Shown in pieces: positions 17,327 through 27,853 of a stretch of 64,000 bases of DNA (position 1 is its first letter; each line of letters opens with the position of its first letter). The position numbers were made by a program, and so were the translations under genes. Under the pieces are notes generated by a model. That model did no database searches. It was not told the origin of the DNA and saw only the letters and a list, made by a program, of their open reading frames with translations. This stretch comes from Aureococcus anophagefferens (lineage: Eukaryota > Sar > Pelagophyceae > Pelagomonadales > Pelagomonadaceae), in assembly GCF_000186865.1 (NCBI RefSeq), contig NW_008705566.1, positions 1,729,699-1,793,698 of the forward strand, in the 5' to 3' direction.

Positions 17327-20300
17327 TTAAAAGTCGAGCTTCTCGCCGCAGAGGAAGAACTTGGAGATGAACTGGCGATACCTGCGAGCGCGCGCGCGTC
17401 GCAGCGCGGCGCGGGCGGGCGGCTGGCGGGCGCGGCGCGGGGAAGGGGCGGGGCGGGGGTGGGACGTGCGAGGACGCGGGCGAGTACTCCCATTGGGGGT
17501 CGCAGCCGAGCTTCGGGTCCGACGTGTACTTGAGCTGCAGCCGGCCGAAGCGCCGCGGCCCGCCCTCGCCGTTGAGCTCGTAGTCCTCCGTGGACCAGGA
17601 GATGGGCAGCTCCCAGCCCGGCACGGGCACGTCGAAGATGGACCAGCGGTAGGCCTCGTCCATCCAGTTCGTGCCCGGCTCCTCGACCGCGAGCTTCACC
17701 AGAATCTTGCACATCTCGCGGTGCTCCCAGGACCGCAGGTCCAACACATAAATGCGCTCCGGGTGCACGGGGTTCTGCGTGTTGAGCCAGCCCAGGCGGT
17801 GGAGCACCTCGAGCTGCTCCTGGGGCTCCAGAATCGTGAAGATCTGCCAGTAGTTCTTCATGTCGATGCACCGCGCGTGGAGCAGGATCGCCACGTAGAC
17901 GCGGCAGAAGTCGTCCGTGGGGAAGGATTTCACGATCCAGATGATCTGCTCCATGGACAGCCAGATGGACATGGTCGCGACGCGGAGCGTCGCGATCTTG
18001 TAGTAGACGATGGAATACGCGCGCGCGGGCAAGATGCTCGAGTCCGTCTTCTCCTTGCGCGCCTGCTTCGACGGCGGCAGCACCTCGAATTCCCCGAAGC
18101 CCGGCTCGTCGTCGGACTCCGACTCCGACTCCGACTCGAGCGCCGCGTAGTTGCGGTGCGTCGCGCGGACGTTGTCCGTGAGCCCCGCGGACGGCTCGCC
18201 CGCGGCGGCCGCGGACTCGGGGCTGCCGTCCTTCATGAGGTCCGCCGTGTCCTGCTTGTCGCCCGTGTCCTTCTCGTCGACGGCCGTGCCCAGAATCTTC
18301 GCCATGTCGCGCGCCTTCTCGACGCCGAGCCAATCGGTCACGACGTACGTGCTCGCGCGCAAGTCGCGCCACTGGTTCACGACGTCGCGCCGCATGATCC
18401 ACCAGGGCATCTCGATGCCGAGCACCGTGCCCATGGACCCGACGCCCGTGCGCTTCGTCGCGTTCTTGCGCCGGTTGCCGCGGCCGTCGTCGGAGTCGGA
18501 GCTCGAGTCGTCGCTGTCGAACTCGTCGGACGACGACGTCGACTCGTCGTCGAAGTCGGGCACGGGCACGTCCGTGCGGCTCGCGCGGCGGTAGGCCATC
18601 TCGCGCGCCGCGTCGCCGCCCCGGTCCTTGAGCGTCCGCTGCTCGCCGGGCGCCGCGACCTTGTCGCGGTCGCTCGCGCCGCAGCCCGTCTTACCGGACG
18701 CGGACGGCGCGAAGAAGGACTGGCGCTCGCGGCGGATGGGGTTCATCGTATGATAGAACTTGGACACGCGGCTCAGCTCGCCCAATTCGAGCACCTGGCA
18801 GAGCTGGATGAAGCGGCGCACGGAGAGCGGCCGCGTCGACTTCTTCGGCCGCCGCGTGGACACGAAGTCGAACTTGAGGCGCCCGCGCCGGGGCATGTCG
18901 ACGAACCAGGAGCTGTTGAGCTCTAACGCTTTATCCTCGTAGAACTCGTTGCGGAAGTTCTGCCAGTTGCCTTTTTGGGACGTGTCGAGGCGGCCCGACG
19001 CTCGGCCGACCATGATCTGCGCGTTGTTGACCTCCGCGAGCTTGAGCGCCGCGCGGCGGTGGTTCGCCTCCCGCAGATCGAGCATGTAGAAGCCCGTCGG
19101 GTTGCCCGTCACGGCGTCGAAGAGGGGGCCCATGCGCTCCCTCAGCTTGACGCGCGAGTCCAAATTCAAATTCTTCTCGACGAGCGCGCAGGCCTCGTCC
19201 GTCGACGACATGACCGGCAGCAGCTTCCCGAGCATCTCGTACTCGTCCAAGCCGTTCTCGCAGCCGTCGAGCAGCGACTGGGCCTGGACGGCCGTGAAGT
19301 AGATGTCCGTGTTCGACACGGCCTTGTTGAAGAGCATCGCGCGGTCCGACTCGAGGGAGCAGAGCTGCATGTTCTTCACGAGGCCCTCGTTGCCGAGGTC
19401 CGTGCAGTAGAGGTCGACGCCCGGCGGGTGGGGCTCGGCCGTGAACTGGATGTGGAGCCAGCCCTCCGTGGGCACGACCCACGCGCCGCCCGTCTTCGCG
19501 TCGACGAGCGTGTCGAGCTTCTCGGGCTTCTTGGCGAGGAACGTGCCCATGGCCCACTGGACGAACTCGCCGCGTTCTATAGATAAGGACCCGTCGAGGT
19601 CGTAGGTGGCGATGACGCGCGTCGCGGCCTCGATCGATTTGTCCAGCACTCCGAGGTGCTCGAGCCCGAGCTGCATCTCGAGGACGTCGATGGACCCCGA
19701 CGCGTTCGAGTCGATGCCGTCAAACAAAGCGTAGAAGACGGCGGCGAGGACGCCGTCGACGCCGCCGTGCGCGCCGTCGAGCCGCGCGTCGACCATGTCG
19801 ACGCCGTCCCGCGTGGGCTTCGCGCCCATGGCCTTGAGCAGCGCGACGATCTTCGGCCGCTTCTCCTTGCGGTCCTTGAGCGTTCTATCCAACTCCTTCG
19901 CGGGCTTGAACCAGGCCCGGTCCGCGTTGTCCGCGCTGTCCAGATCCGCGCCCGTGCCCCGCAAGTACGCCGCCGCGCGGCCCGCGCCCGGCCGGCCGCC
20001 CTTCTTCTCCTTCTTGCGCTTGAGCTCGATGGGAATGTGGCGCACGGCCTTCTTCTTGTCCTTGCCCTTCTTGCCCTTTTTCCCCGGCGACGGCTTCTTC
20101 TCTTCCTCCTCCTCCTCCTCGTCGCCCTTGGGCGGCGTCCAGAAGATGGACTTGAAGTTGCAGCCGTGGCGCGTCGCCGCGAGGCGGTACAACTCGCGGG
20201 CGACCATCTGGGCGTAGGGCGTCGCCATGTCCAGCGTGTAGTCGCCCGTCGGGTGGATCGGGTTGAAGAGCACGCCGCCGTGCGCGAGGCCGGCCTGGTT

Positions 20301-22694
20301 CTCCTGCTCCATCTCCGCGTTCGCGAAGCTGATGTGGAGGAAGCGGTCCGGCAGCTGGCAGCGCCGCACGGCCGTGATCAGCGCCTCGCCGCCGCGGCGG
20401 CCCAGGGGGTTGCCCGACATGTCGAGCTTGTGGAGCGTACTGTTGGAAGTGAACGCGGACGCGATGACCATGGCCGCCGTGGGCGTGATGGCGTTGTAGG
20501 ACAGGTCCAGCTCCTTCAGCGCGCCGTTGGCGGCGAGGGCGATGCCAAGGAACTGGGCCGGCTCGTCCTGGAAGGCGTTGTAGGCCAGGTTGAGCTTCGT
20601 CAAAGTGGAGTTGTGCGCGAGCGCCATGCCGAGCTCCTTCGCGGAGTCCTTGCGGATCTTGTTCCAGGCCACGTCGAGCTCCTGGAGCTTGTAGTTCTCC
20701 TGGAGCATGTCGGCGATGGCCTCGCCGCCCGTCGTCAGGTCCGGGTTCACGATGTTCAGGTTCTCCGCGTCGCCGATGAGGTTGTCCGCGAGCGAGATGA
20801 TCTCCAGGCTCCGGTTGTGCGTGAGGTCCTGCATGAAGTCCGCGCACTCGAAGTCGTCGATGTCCGCCGTCGCGAGCCAGAGCTTGCGCAACTTGCAGTA
20901 GGCCGACCCGAGGTAGTCGCGGAGCGTCGCCGCGGAGTCGTCCATGTCGTTGCCGCTGAGGTCGAGCGCCGTGAGCCGCGGCAGCTCGCGCACGGCCTCG
21001 AGCAGGGGCGTCAGCGAGTCGTCCGTGAGCCGGTTGTCCCGCAGGAGCAGCGTGTCCACCGTCGGCAGGCCCGAGATGACCTTGCACAGCGAGATCAAAA
21101 TCGTGTCGCCGACGCCCGCGCCGTTCAGGTCCAGCGTGGACGGCGCGTTGAGGCGCCGCCGCAGCAGCACGGGCAGCGGCAGCGTGCCGTCGCGCGTGCG
21201 CTGCTTCAGCACGGCGCGCAGGTACTTCTGCCTCGGCGTGAAGGAGCCCTCGCCCATGAGCGTCTCGTCGACGCCGTCGTCCGACGACTCGTCGTCGTCG
21301 TCTTCTTCTTCTTCCTCCTCCTCCTCCCCGTCCTCCCCGTCCTCCTCGCCCTCCACGACCGCCTTCGGCGGCGTCGGCGCCTTGGCCGGCTCGGGGACCT
21401 TGGCCAGGGGCATGAGGAACTGCTGCTGGCAGACGAGCTTGAGCCGCGCGAAGTAGCGCTGGCGCGCGCCCGCGCCGATGAAGCGCTCCTCCTCCTCGTT
21501 CTCGGCGATCTTCATGGACTTGGGCACGGCGTTGGCGACGTTGTTCGTCTGGGCGCCCTGGTAGCCGCTGAACTGGTAGCCGCCGATGCGCTGGCGCACG
21601 TTCGGCGGCGGCGGCGTCCGCGGCTTCCACTCGCCGCCGAGGGAGCTCTTGGAGCTTTGCTGGGAGAGGTAGGACGACGCGTCGGCGTCGTACTCCTCGA
21701 TGGAGGGCACGTCCGACTTGTTGTCGAAGTCCAACGTGGACGTCACCGGGAACGGCGACTCGTACTCCGGGAGCATCTCCCCCAGGTCGACGTCGCTCGC
21801 CATGTCCAGGATCTCCTGGCCCGCCTCCTCGTTCTTCTCCGCCTCGCGGATCTGGAGCCCGGACGACCCCGTCGCCGGCGGCGGCCGCGGGCCCCGCTCG
21901 GGGAACTCGCCGCGCCCGGGCGACGCGGCCTCGCGCGTCGCCAGAAAATCGTCGAGCGTGAAGTCCTGGGGGAGCTGCTCCAGTAGCAAGCCGTCGAAGG
22001 AGTTGAGCTCCTGGGACTCGTTGGCGTTCGACTCCTCCTCGCCGTCCGCGTGCTTGGCGTCGTACGCGTGGACCATCTCCGTGCTCCGCGAGTTGCGCTG
22101 CGCGGCGGGCACGGCGCCGCGCTGCGCGTGGCGCCGCACCGTCGCCTGGCCCCGGCTCGTCGTCGGCGCGCGGAAGCGGTCGAGCTCGCTCCAGATCTGC
22201 ACCTCCTGCGCGAGGCCGTTCGGCGACAGCACCGAGACCCACTCCTCGCGCATGCGCTCGCGCACTTCCCGCGCGTCGGGCTTGTGGCTCTGGGAGAACA
22301 TGAAGCTCCGCTGCTTCAGGTCCTCCAAAAGCTTGCCGCGCCGCGGGTTGAGCACGTTCGCGCCGCCCCGCAAGTTCCGCATCGACCGCGCGCCGTGGAG
22401 CCCCCCTTTAGCGCCGCCGTCGCCCTCGCCGCGCCCCACGAGCAGGCCCCGGGGCTTCGTGAGGAACGACGTCAACGACCCCGTCTCCGTGCCGTCGAGG
22501 TCCAGCGACGCCGTGAGCGGCCGCGACTGCAGGCCGTCCTCCGAGGGGTAGCCCGACGCCTCGCGGCTCACGTGGCCCGCGACGAAGCGCGTCGAGCCGG
22601 AGATGACCGTCGAGCCCGTCGTCATGAGGCTGTCGCCGTGGAGGTTCGGCGTGTGCTGGCGCGACCGCGCCGGCGACCACGGCGCGGCGTGCAT
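17327..22694 (-). CDS. Giant leucine-rich-repeat/EF-hand protein
   Basis: The CDS is joined from 22694-17476 and 17381-17327 (1,757 aa) across a 94-nt GT-AG intron. Splicing replaces a proline/arginine read-through with the tail YRQFISKFFLCGEKLDF. The first 450 residues are low-complexity, with an acidic run around 21255-21360. Ribonuclease-inhibitor-type LRRs follow at roughly 510-790 (LTALDLSGNDMDD, LQELDVAWNKI, LTKLNLAYNAF, LKELDLSYNAI, LHKLDMSGNPLG). A lysine-rich segment and an EF-hand pair come next (IDSNASGSIDVLEM; YDLDGSLSIERGEF), then two conserved globular regions. An LRR plus EF-hand suggests a calcium-responsive scaffold, perhaps flagellar. No orthologue is named. It is convergent with the basic protein (4-bp gap) and divergent from the SR-like gene. 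Confidence 0.85.
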
Positions 22695-22825
22695 GGTGTG
22701 GCTGTGGGAGCTGCCCCAGGCTCACACAACAGCGCTGCCGAGAGCGGGATGGCAATACGGCTGCTCTTTGGTGGCACTTGCCAGCAAGGTGACTCACTTC
22801 GATCTGCTGCGGCTTGACCGCTGCG
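22695..22825. promoter_or_regulatory. Divergent promoter, LRR gene / SR-like gene
   Basis: A 131-bp spacer between two divergent starts. It is less GC-rich than the coding sequence and contains AAAGAGCAGCC and TGAGTCACC-like sequence on one strand. No core-promoter motif can be assigned with confidence. Confidence 0.4.
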
Positions 22826-23578
22826 ATGGCCGTCGCGACGCCGCTGGCGCTCGCGGAGCGGCTCGAACCCCTCTGGACTGATCTGTTCACCGTCTTTCCC
22901 GTGAGCGACCTCGCGATTTTGCAGCGCTGCGCGCCGGCGCTGGGCGCCGCCCACGGCCTCAGCGACGCGCAGCTCCTCGGGGGCATCTGCGGTTTGGGTC
23001 CGGCGGCCCTCGGCGACGACCTCGCCGCGGCGCTCGAGCCCGTGAAGCGGCGCCTCGACGACGTCGACGCGCGGAAGCGCGCGCACGCGGAAGCGCTGGC
23101 GCGCCGCGCGCGCGAATCCGTCGAGACCACGGAACCGCCGGAACGGCCGGAGCCGGACGCGGCGCGGGCCTTCACGTCGTCGCTGCACCAGAAGAAGAAG
23201 AAGCGGAAGAAGCGCGGCGGCGGCGGCGGCGCGCCGCAGCCCGCGGAACCCGCCTGGCGGCCGCGGTCGCCGCCGCGCGACGGCGACCGCCTGCGCCGAT
23301 CCCCCTCCTACGGCGAGCCCCGCGACCGCCGGAGCCCCTCCTACGGCGAGCCCCGCGACGGCGACCGCCTGCGCCGGAGCCCGTCCTACGGCGAGTACCG
23401 CCGGAGCCCGTCGCCGTCCGCGCAGCGGCCGCGGCGCCGCGACGACCGCGACAAGGGCGGCGGCGGCCTCTTCGGCGCGGACCGCGGCGCCAAGTCGACG
23501 TCGGGCCTCCCGCCCATCGGCCGCGGCAAGCCCGACCCGCGGGACGTCTACGCGCGCTCGCGGCCCGGGCGGCGCTGA
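22826..23578 (+). CDS. SR-like protein with RRSPSYGE repeats
   Basis: A 250-aa protein. The ATG at 22826 is the first in frame. Residues 1-100 are a leucine/alanine-rich helical domain of unknown type. A lysine-arginine-glycine block (KKKKRKKRGGGGG) at about 123-135 looks like a nuclear-localisation signal. It is followed by tandem peptide repeats RDGDRLRRSPSYGEP, RDRRSPSYGEP and RDGDRLRRSPSYGEY, then RRSPSPS. Arg-Ser/Pro-Ser repeats of this kind are SRPK/CLK substrates in splicing factors, so a role in pre-mRNA processing is plausible. No RNA-recognition motif is present. The gene is convergent with the next one, with a 19-bp gap. Confidence 0.7.
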   Translation: MAVATPLALAERLEPLWTDLFTVFPVSDLAILQRCAPALGAAHGLSDAQLLGGICGLGPAALGDDLAAALEPVKRRLDDVDARKRAHAEALARRARESVETTEPPERPEPDAARAFTSSLHQKKKKRKKRGGGGGAPQPAEPAWRPRSPPRDGDRLRRSPSYGEPRDRRSPSYGEPRDGDRLRRSPSYGEYRRSPSPSAQRPRRRDDRDKGGGGLFGADRGAKSTSGLPPIGRGKPDPRDVYARSRPGRR

Positions 23579-23597
23579 GGTTTAATTCTATCGGTCG

Positions 23598-26500
23598 TTA
23601 CATTTCGATGTCCCAGGGGAGCTGCCAGAAGCACCTCGTCTCGCGCGGGCGCGCGAGGACGCAGTCCTTCGCGCGCATGACGCAGATGGAGAAGATCGTG
23701 CCGTTGTCGATCTCGCCGTCGTGGTCGTCGTCGCCGCCGGCCTTGAGGAGGTCGTTGAACATGCGCTCGCGCTTGTCCTTGGACACGGTGGCCCCCACGC
23801 ACCAGCCCAGGAGCTCCTCGAACTCGTCGAAGCGGAGGCCCGCGTCCTCGTCGCGCGACACCGCAAAGCGCTCGAAGGCCCGCACGAGCATGCCCTCCTG
23901 CTTGCGCACGGCGTCGAGCATGCGGTCCACCAAGAGCTCGTAGAAGGCGTCGAGGTCCACGGGGTCCGACACGAAGCCGACGGGCTTGCCGATGTCGCGG
24001 CCCTCCTTGCCCGCCAACGCGTTCAGCTCCTTCACGAGCCCCCGGAGCTCCTTGCGCGTGAACCAGCCGCTCAACAGCGGGCAGTCGTAGGTCTCGGGCT
24101 TGCTCAGGTTCGTCTTCTTCTCCTTGCCCACCAAGCTGTAGATCGCGGCGCGGCAGCTCACGAGGAGCTGGCCGTCCTTGCGGTTCCGCAGCGCCTCGGA
24201 GATGCCCTTGGGGTCGCCCAGAATCGTCGTCAGCGACCCCAGCACGATGTCGCCGATGTCGCGCGCGTAGACGGCCGCGCAGCCCTCGAAGAGGCCCGCC
24301 ATCTTCGCGAAGACGCGGACGCGGCGGCTGTCGGCCGCGAACTTCTCCGCGGCGCCGACGAACTCGCGCGTCTTCTTCACGGCGACCTTCTTCTCGCCGA
24401 AGCGCTCGCTGAGGTACTGGAACACGAAGTCCGGCAGCGGCTTCGTGACCTTGGCGGAATCCTTCCGGTCCGCGACGTCGCTCAGCACCTTCTTCTCGTA
24501 CAAGTCCGACAGCAGCGTCAGCAGGCTGCCCGCGTCCATCATGGCCGCGACCGTCGACTTGCGCTTCGAGCCGTCCTTCTTGTCCTTGAGGTACTTGGCC
24601 AGGGGCCCGCCGAGGCGTGCCGCGTCCGACGGCGCGAGCGGCGCGGACTCCGGGTACGCGGCCTCGCCGTAGCGCGCCGCGAGGCGGTCGCCGTCGCTCG
24701 CGTCGGCGGCGCCGGCGGCCGTCCAGGTGCCCGGGTCCGTCTGCGTCGCGCCCTCGGCGAAGTCCAGATGGAACGCGTCCGCGCCGAACTCCTCCGTCAA
24801 GATCGCGCGCATCTCGTCCTCGGCCTCGTCCAGGATTTCGCTCACGGCGTCGTCGAAGTCCTCCTCGACGGACTTTTTATCGTCGTCGTCGTCGCCGCCG
24901 CCGGCGTCCTCGGGCTCGTCCGTCTCCTCCGGCGCGGGCTTGGGCGGCGACGCGGGCTTGGGCGGCGACGCGTCCGCGTCGCCGCGGCGGAGGCTGCTCC
25001 GGCGCTCGAGCGTGTTCCGCAGCGAATTCCGCTTCTGCTGGTGGCGCACGAGCTCCGTGCGGAGCTTTTCGTTCTCCCGCTGGACCTCGTTGAGCTTCGC
25101 GCGGAGGCGGCTCGCCTGCGACGCGGTCAATCGCCCGCCGGCGAGGCCGTCGTCCAAATCGTCGCTCGACACCGAGGCGTCGTCGCTCGCGTCGTCGTCG
25201 TCGCCGCCGCCGTCGCCGGTGGTCTTCTTCTTCTTCCCAACGTAGAAGGACGTGCGCAGCGAGTTCCACTCCTTGTCCTTGAAGACGACGCCGTTGCTCT
25301 CGTAGAGGTCCCGCAAATCGTCCTCGCCGAGCGGCTGGTCCCCGGCGTCGACGAGCTCTTCCAATGAACTCCCGCACTGGACGCCCGCGGCGACGGGCGC
25401 CTGCACGGTGTGGCCCGACTGGAGCTTGCGGTGGCCGCGGACCAGCGCCGCGTGGACGCGGTCGACCGTCGTTTCCCGGAGCGCGTCGTCGATGTGCTTC
25501 TCGAGGTGGTCGAGCTGGAGCACGACGTCGGCGTGGTCGTGCTCGAGGGTCGCGTGGGCTAATACTAAAGCCTTGTGCTGGACGTGGACGACCGTGTCGC
25601 TGAGCTTGTGCGTCTTCATGGCCTTGCGCGCGGCCTCCAATTGCTTCTCGACCTTGACCTTGGCGCGCTTCTCGACCGCGACGCCCTCCGCGGCCTTGTC
25701 GATGGCCTCCTGCATCTTCGCCAACGCCGCCGCGGCGTCGTCGACCTCGGCCTCGTGGGGCTTGCAGAACAAGGCCGGCGGCGCGCGCCACCCCAAACGC
25801 ATGTTGAAGGACGTGACGAAGTCGTCGGACCGCGCGTAGCGCGAAATGACCTGGACGATCTCCTTGGCCGTGATCGCCGGCTGGAGCTGCATGACCACGG
25901 ACGCTAAACGATCCAGGTGGAGGCGCCGCACCTTGCTCAGCTTGGACGCGACGCAGAAGCCGCAGCGCTCGCAGTCCTGGAAGTGGCACGCGGTGCAGTA
26001 GGGGTTGAGGTAGTCGTGGCCCTTGGGCACCTGGAAGTGCGTGAGCTGGAAGGACAAGCCCTCCTCGCCCGGGGGCAACTCGCCGTCCTCGGGCGCCGCC
26101 GCCGCCGCCGGGCCGCGGGGCGTCGGCGCGTCGTCGGTGATGGACCCCTGGTCGCCGCCGCGGTCCGCGGCGGCCGCGAAGGTCGACGGCGGCCAGGACG
26201 GGCCCTGCTGGCCCGTGCGGAAGCTCTTCGTCGTGCCGATGCTCGACGTGAAGCTCAGCAGGTCGCGGAACTGGGACTCGTCGACGGACGGCGGCGGCCC
26301 GCGCGACGCCACGGACGAGCCGTCGACGGACTGCGTCGGCAGCGCGGCCGCGGCCGTGCCCGGCCGCACGACGCCGATGGCGATGCCCGTGTTGCCCGGG
26401 CCCGGCCGCGACCCCGGCGTGTAGGGCCGCGACCCCTGGCGCGAGCCCGCGCCCCGGAAGCGGATCGGCACCGGCGGCGCGCGGCCGAAATTCGCCGTAA

Positions 26501-26750
26501 ACGTCGACTTCGTGTGCAGGCTCGGCAGCGCGTTCGACAGGTTGCTCCCGGAGAAGCTGTCGACGCTGCAGCCGTGGCCCTTTTGGTAGGGCTTCGGCGG
26601 CCGCCCGGGCGACGACGCCCGCGGCTTGGGCCCGTGCATCTTCGGGATGAAGGGCCGGATGGGCGACCGCGGGTCCTGGTCGATGTGGTTGACCTTCGTG
26701 ATCGACGCATCGTCGCGGTCCTCGATGTGCCACAGGATCTCGTCCGCCAT
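23598..26750 (-). CDS. Coiled-coil/EF-hand protein with Cys-rich motif
   Basis: A 1,050-aa protein. The first 250 residues are disordered and proline/glycine-rich. A cysteine-histidine motif follows at about 255-280 (YCTACHFQDCERCGFC), which may bind zinc. Residues 290-620 contain coiled-coil segments. A conserved helical domain follows, and the C-terminus has an EF-hand-like pair, of which FDEFEELLGW is degenerate and GGDDDHDGEIDNGTIF keeps the acidic loop. The architecture resembles the large cytoskeletal EF-hand proteins of flagellate algae, and function is unknown. Upstream of its start is the CACTA-like element that separates it from the GAF gene. Confidence 0.75.
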   Translation of the reverse strand: MADEILWHIEDRDDASITKVNHIDQDPRSPIRPFIPKMHGPKPRASSPGRPPKPYQKGHGCSVDSFSGSNLSNALPSLHTKSTFTANFGRAPPVPIRFRGAGSRQGSRPYTPGSRPGPGNTGIAIGVVRPGTAAAALPTQSVDGSSVASRGPPPSVDESQFRDLLSFTSSIGTTKSFRTGQQGPSWPPSTFAAAADRGGDQGSITDDAPTPRGPAAAAAPEDGELPPGEEGLSFQLTHFQVPKGHDYLNPYCTACHFQDCERCGFCVASKLSKVRRLHLDRLASVVMQLQPAITAKEIVQVISRYARSDDFVTSFNMRLGWRAPPALFCKPHEAEVDDAAAALAKMQEAIDKAAEGVAVEKRAKVKVEKQLEAARKAMKTHKLSDTVVHVQHKALVLAHATLEHDHADVVLQLDHLEKHIDDALRETTVDRVHAALVRGHRKLQSGHTVQAPVAAGVQCGSSLEELVDAGDQPLGEDDLRDLYESNGVVFKDKEWNSLRTSFYVGKKKKTTGDGGGDDDDASDDASVSSDDLDDGLAGGRLTASQASRLRAKLNEVQRENEKLRTELVRHQQKRNSLRNTLERRSSLRRGDADASPPKPASPPKPAPEETDEPEDAGGGDDDDDKKSVEEDFDDAVSEILDEAEDEMRAILTEEFGADAFHLDFAEGATQTDPGTWTAAGAADASDGDRLAARYGEAAYPESAPLAPSDAARLGGPLAKYLKDKKDGSKRKSTVAAMMDAGSLLTLLSDLYEKKVLSDVADRKDSAKVTKPLPDFVFQYLSERFGEKKVAVKKTREFVGAAEKFAADSRRVRVFAKMAGLFEGCAAVYARDIGDIVLGSLTTILGDPKGISEALRNRKDGQLLVSCRAAIYSLVGKEKKTNLSKPETYDCPLLSGWFTRKELRGLVKELNALAGKEGRDIGKPVGFVSDPVDLDAFYELLVDRMLDAVRKQEGMLVRAFERFAVSRDEDAGLRFDEFEELLGWCVGATVSKDKRERMFNDLLKAGGDDDHDGEIDNGTIFSICVMRAKDCVLARPRETRCFWQLPWDIEM

Positions 26751-26829
26751 CGCTGGCGGGCCGCGTCCGGACGCCGCGCGCGGGCGGCGCTCTCGCAGAC
26801 GCTCTCAGGGAGAGCCCAGAGCGCGCTGT

Positions 26830-27696
26830 CACTGGTTGCGAGTTGCAGTGGATATCCCGTCGCTTGAACTTTTGCAAGCCAAGACAAACTTTGAAGAAAT
26901 CCTAGCTTCTAGAGGGCTAGAGACGGTGTCTCCGCAGGAGTATTTCAGCGGCCGATGATGGAATCTCCACCTTAGAGGGCCCCGCGCTCCGCGAATATGA
27001 AGGGACGTGCAACGATCCCAGTGGCTTTGAGGTCCGCAAACATGTGGGTGAGGCACATGAAAAGACGCGACATCCGGACGATTGCGAGGCGACGCAAACG
27101 GGCAGCCCCAGGGGGTGGAATGAGGCGCGGCAGCTTCCCCCGACCCGATTTTCGGTCCCCTTCGAGTCACAGAGCGTCGGGAATCGTTCGTCATGGGGGC
27201 GACCAGATGCCCTCGCGGCGGCTCTTCGACTCGAGCCGATTTGATCGAGATCACCTCACCGCCTCCGGGAGGCGCGCGGCGCCGCGGGCGACACGGTGCT
27301 CACCGCGCAATACATGAGGCGAGCTGTGCGACCAAGCCCGGACAGCCCCCTCGGGAGGGACATTCCAGGGGGTGTTTCCTCGAAGTTGGTCGCACAGCTC
27401 GGACCTCAGCACTAATGCGAGCCCCTCGTCGGTCGCCCCCCGCCGATAACCGCCGTTCTCGTCGTCCACGGGCTGCCCCGACGCGAACTAACTTGCTCCC
27501 CATCGACCGATGGTCTTTCCCGAGCGACTCGCAGCTGGGCCCAAGGCGCGACATGGTCCACAGACCGAGCGCCGCGCCAAGTCCTGGAAACGCTGCATCG
27601 CGTGCCAAAACCTGGGCGAGGCGGCCTCGAGTCAACCAAGTGATGTCACGCCGAGCGTCAACTTGGCAGAGTATCGACTGCAACTCGCAACCAGTG
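26830..27696. mobile_element. Non-autonomous CACTA-like DNA transposon (867 bp)
   Basis: Perfect 20-bp terminal inverted repeats, CACTGGTTGCGAGTTGCAGT at 26830-26849 and its complement at 27677-27696, enclose 867 bp. They are flanked by a TGT direct repeat (26827-26829 and 27697-27699). Termini beginning CACT(A/G) with 3-bp target duplications are the hallmark of the CACTA (EnSpm/CMC) superfamily. The interior is less GC-rich than surrounding genes, encodes no transposase, and contains a nested hairpin. It fills the whole intergenic region before the GAF gene and may supply part of that gene's promoter or 5' UTR. Confidence 0.75.
27320..27401. repeat. 16-bp perfect inverted repeat with nested stem
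   Basis: CGAGCTGTGCGACCAA (27320-27335) and its exact complement (27386-27401) enclose 50 nt. Within the loop, CCCCCT (27346-27351) can pair with AGGGGG (27367-27372). It lies inside the CACTA-like element and could be a structured subterminal region or the end of a nested insertion. Confidence 0.6.
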
Positions 27697-27853
27697 TGTT
27701 GAGAATGAGCAAGTTGGAACGATGTATCTACTCAACGAAACAGATGCACACAAAGGTGAACGCGAAACACACGATTCAAACGATGGGCTGCTCCGCGGAA
27801 GCAGCCCTGCGAGGCAAAGGCTAACTCAGCCCTGCAGTGACGCTCCGCGCACC

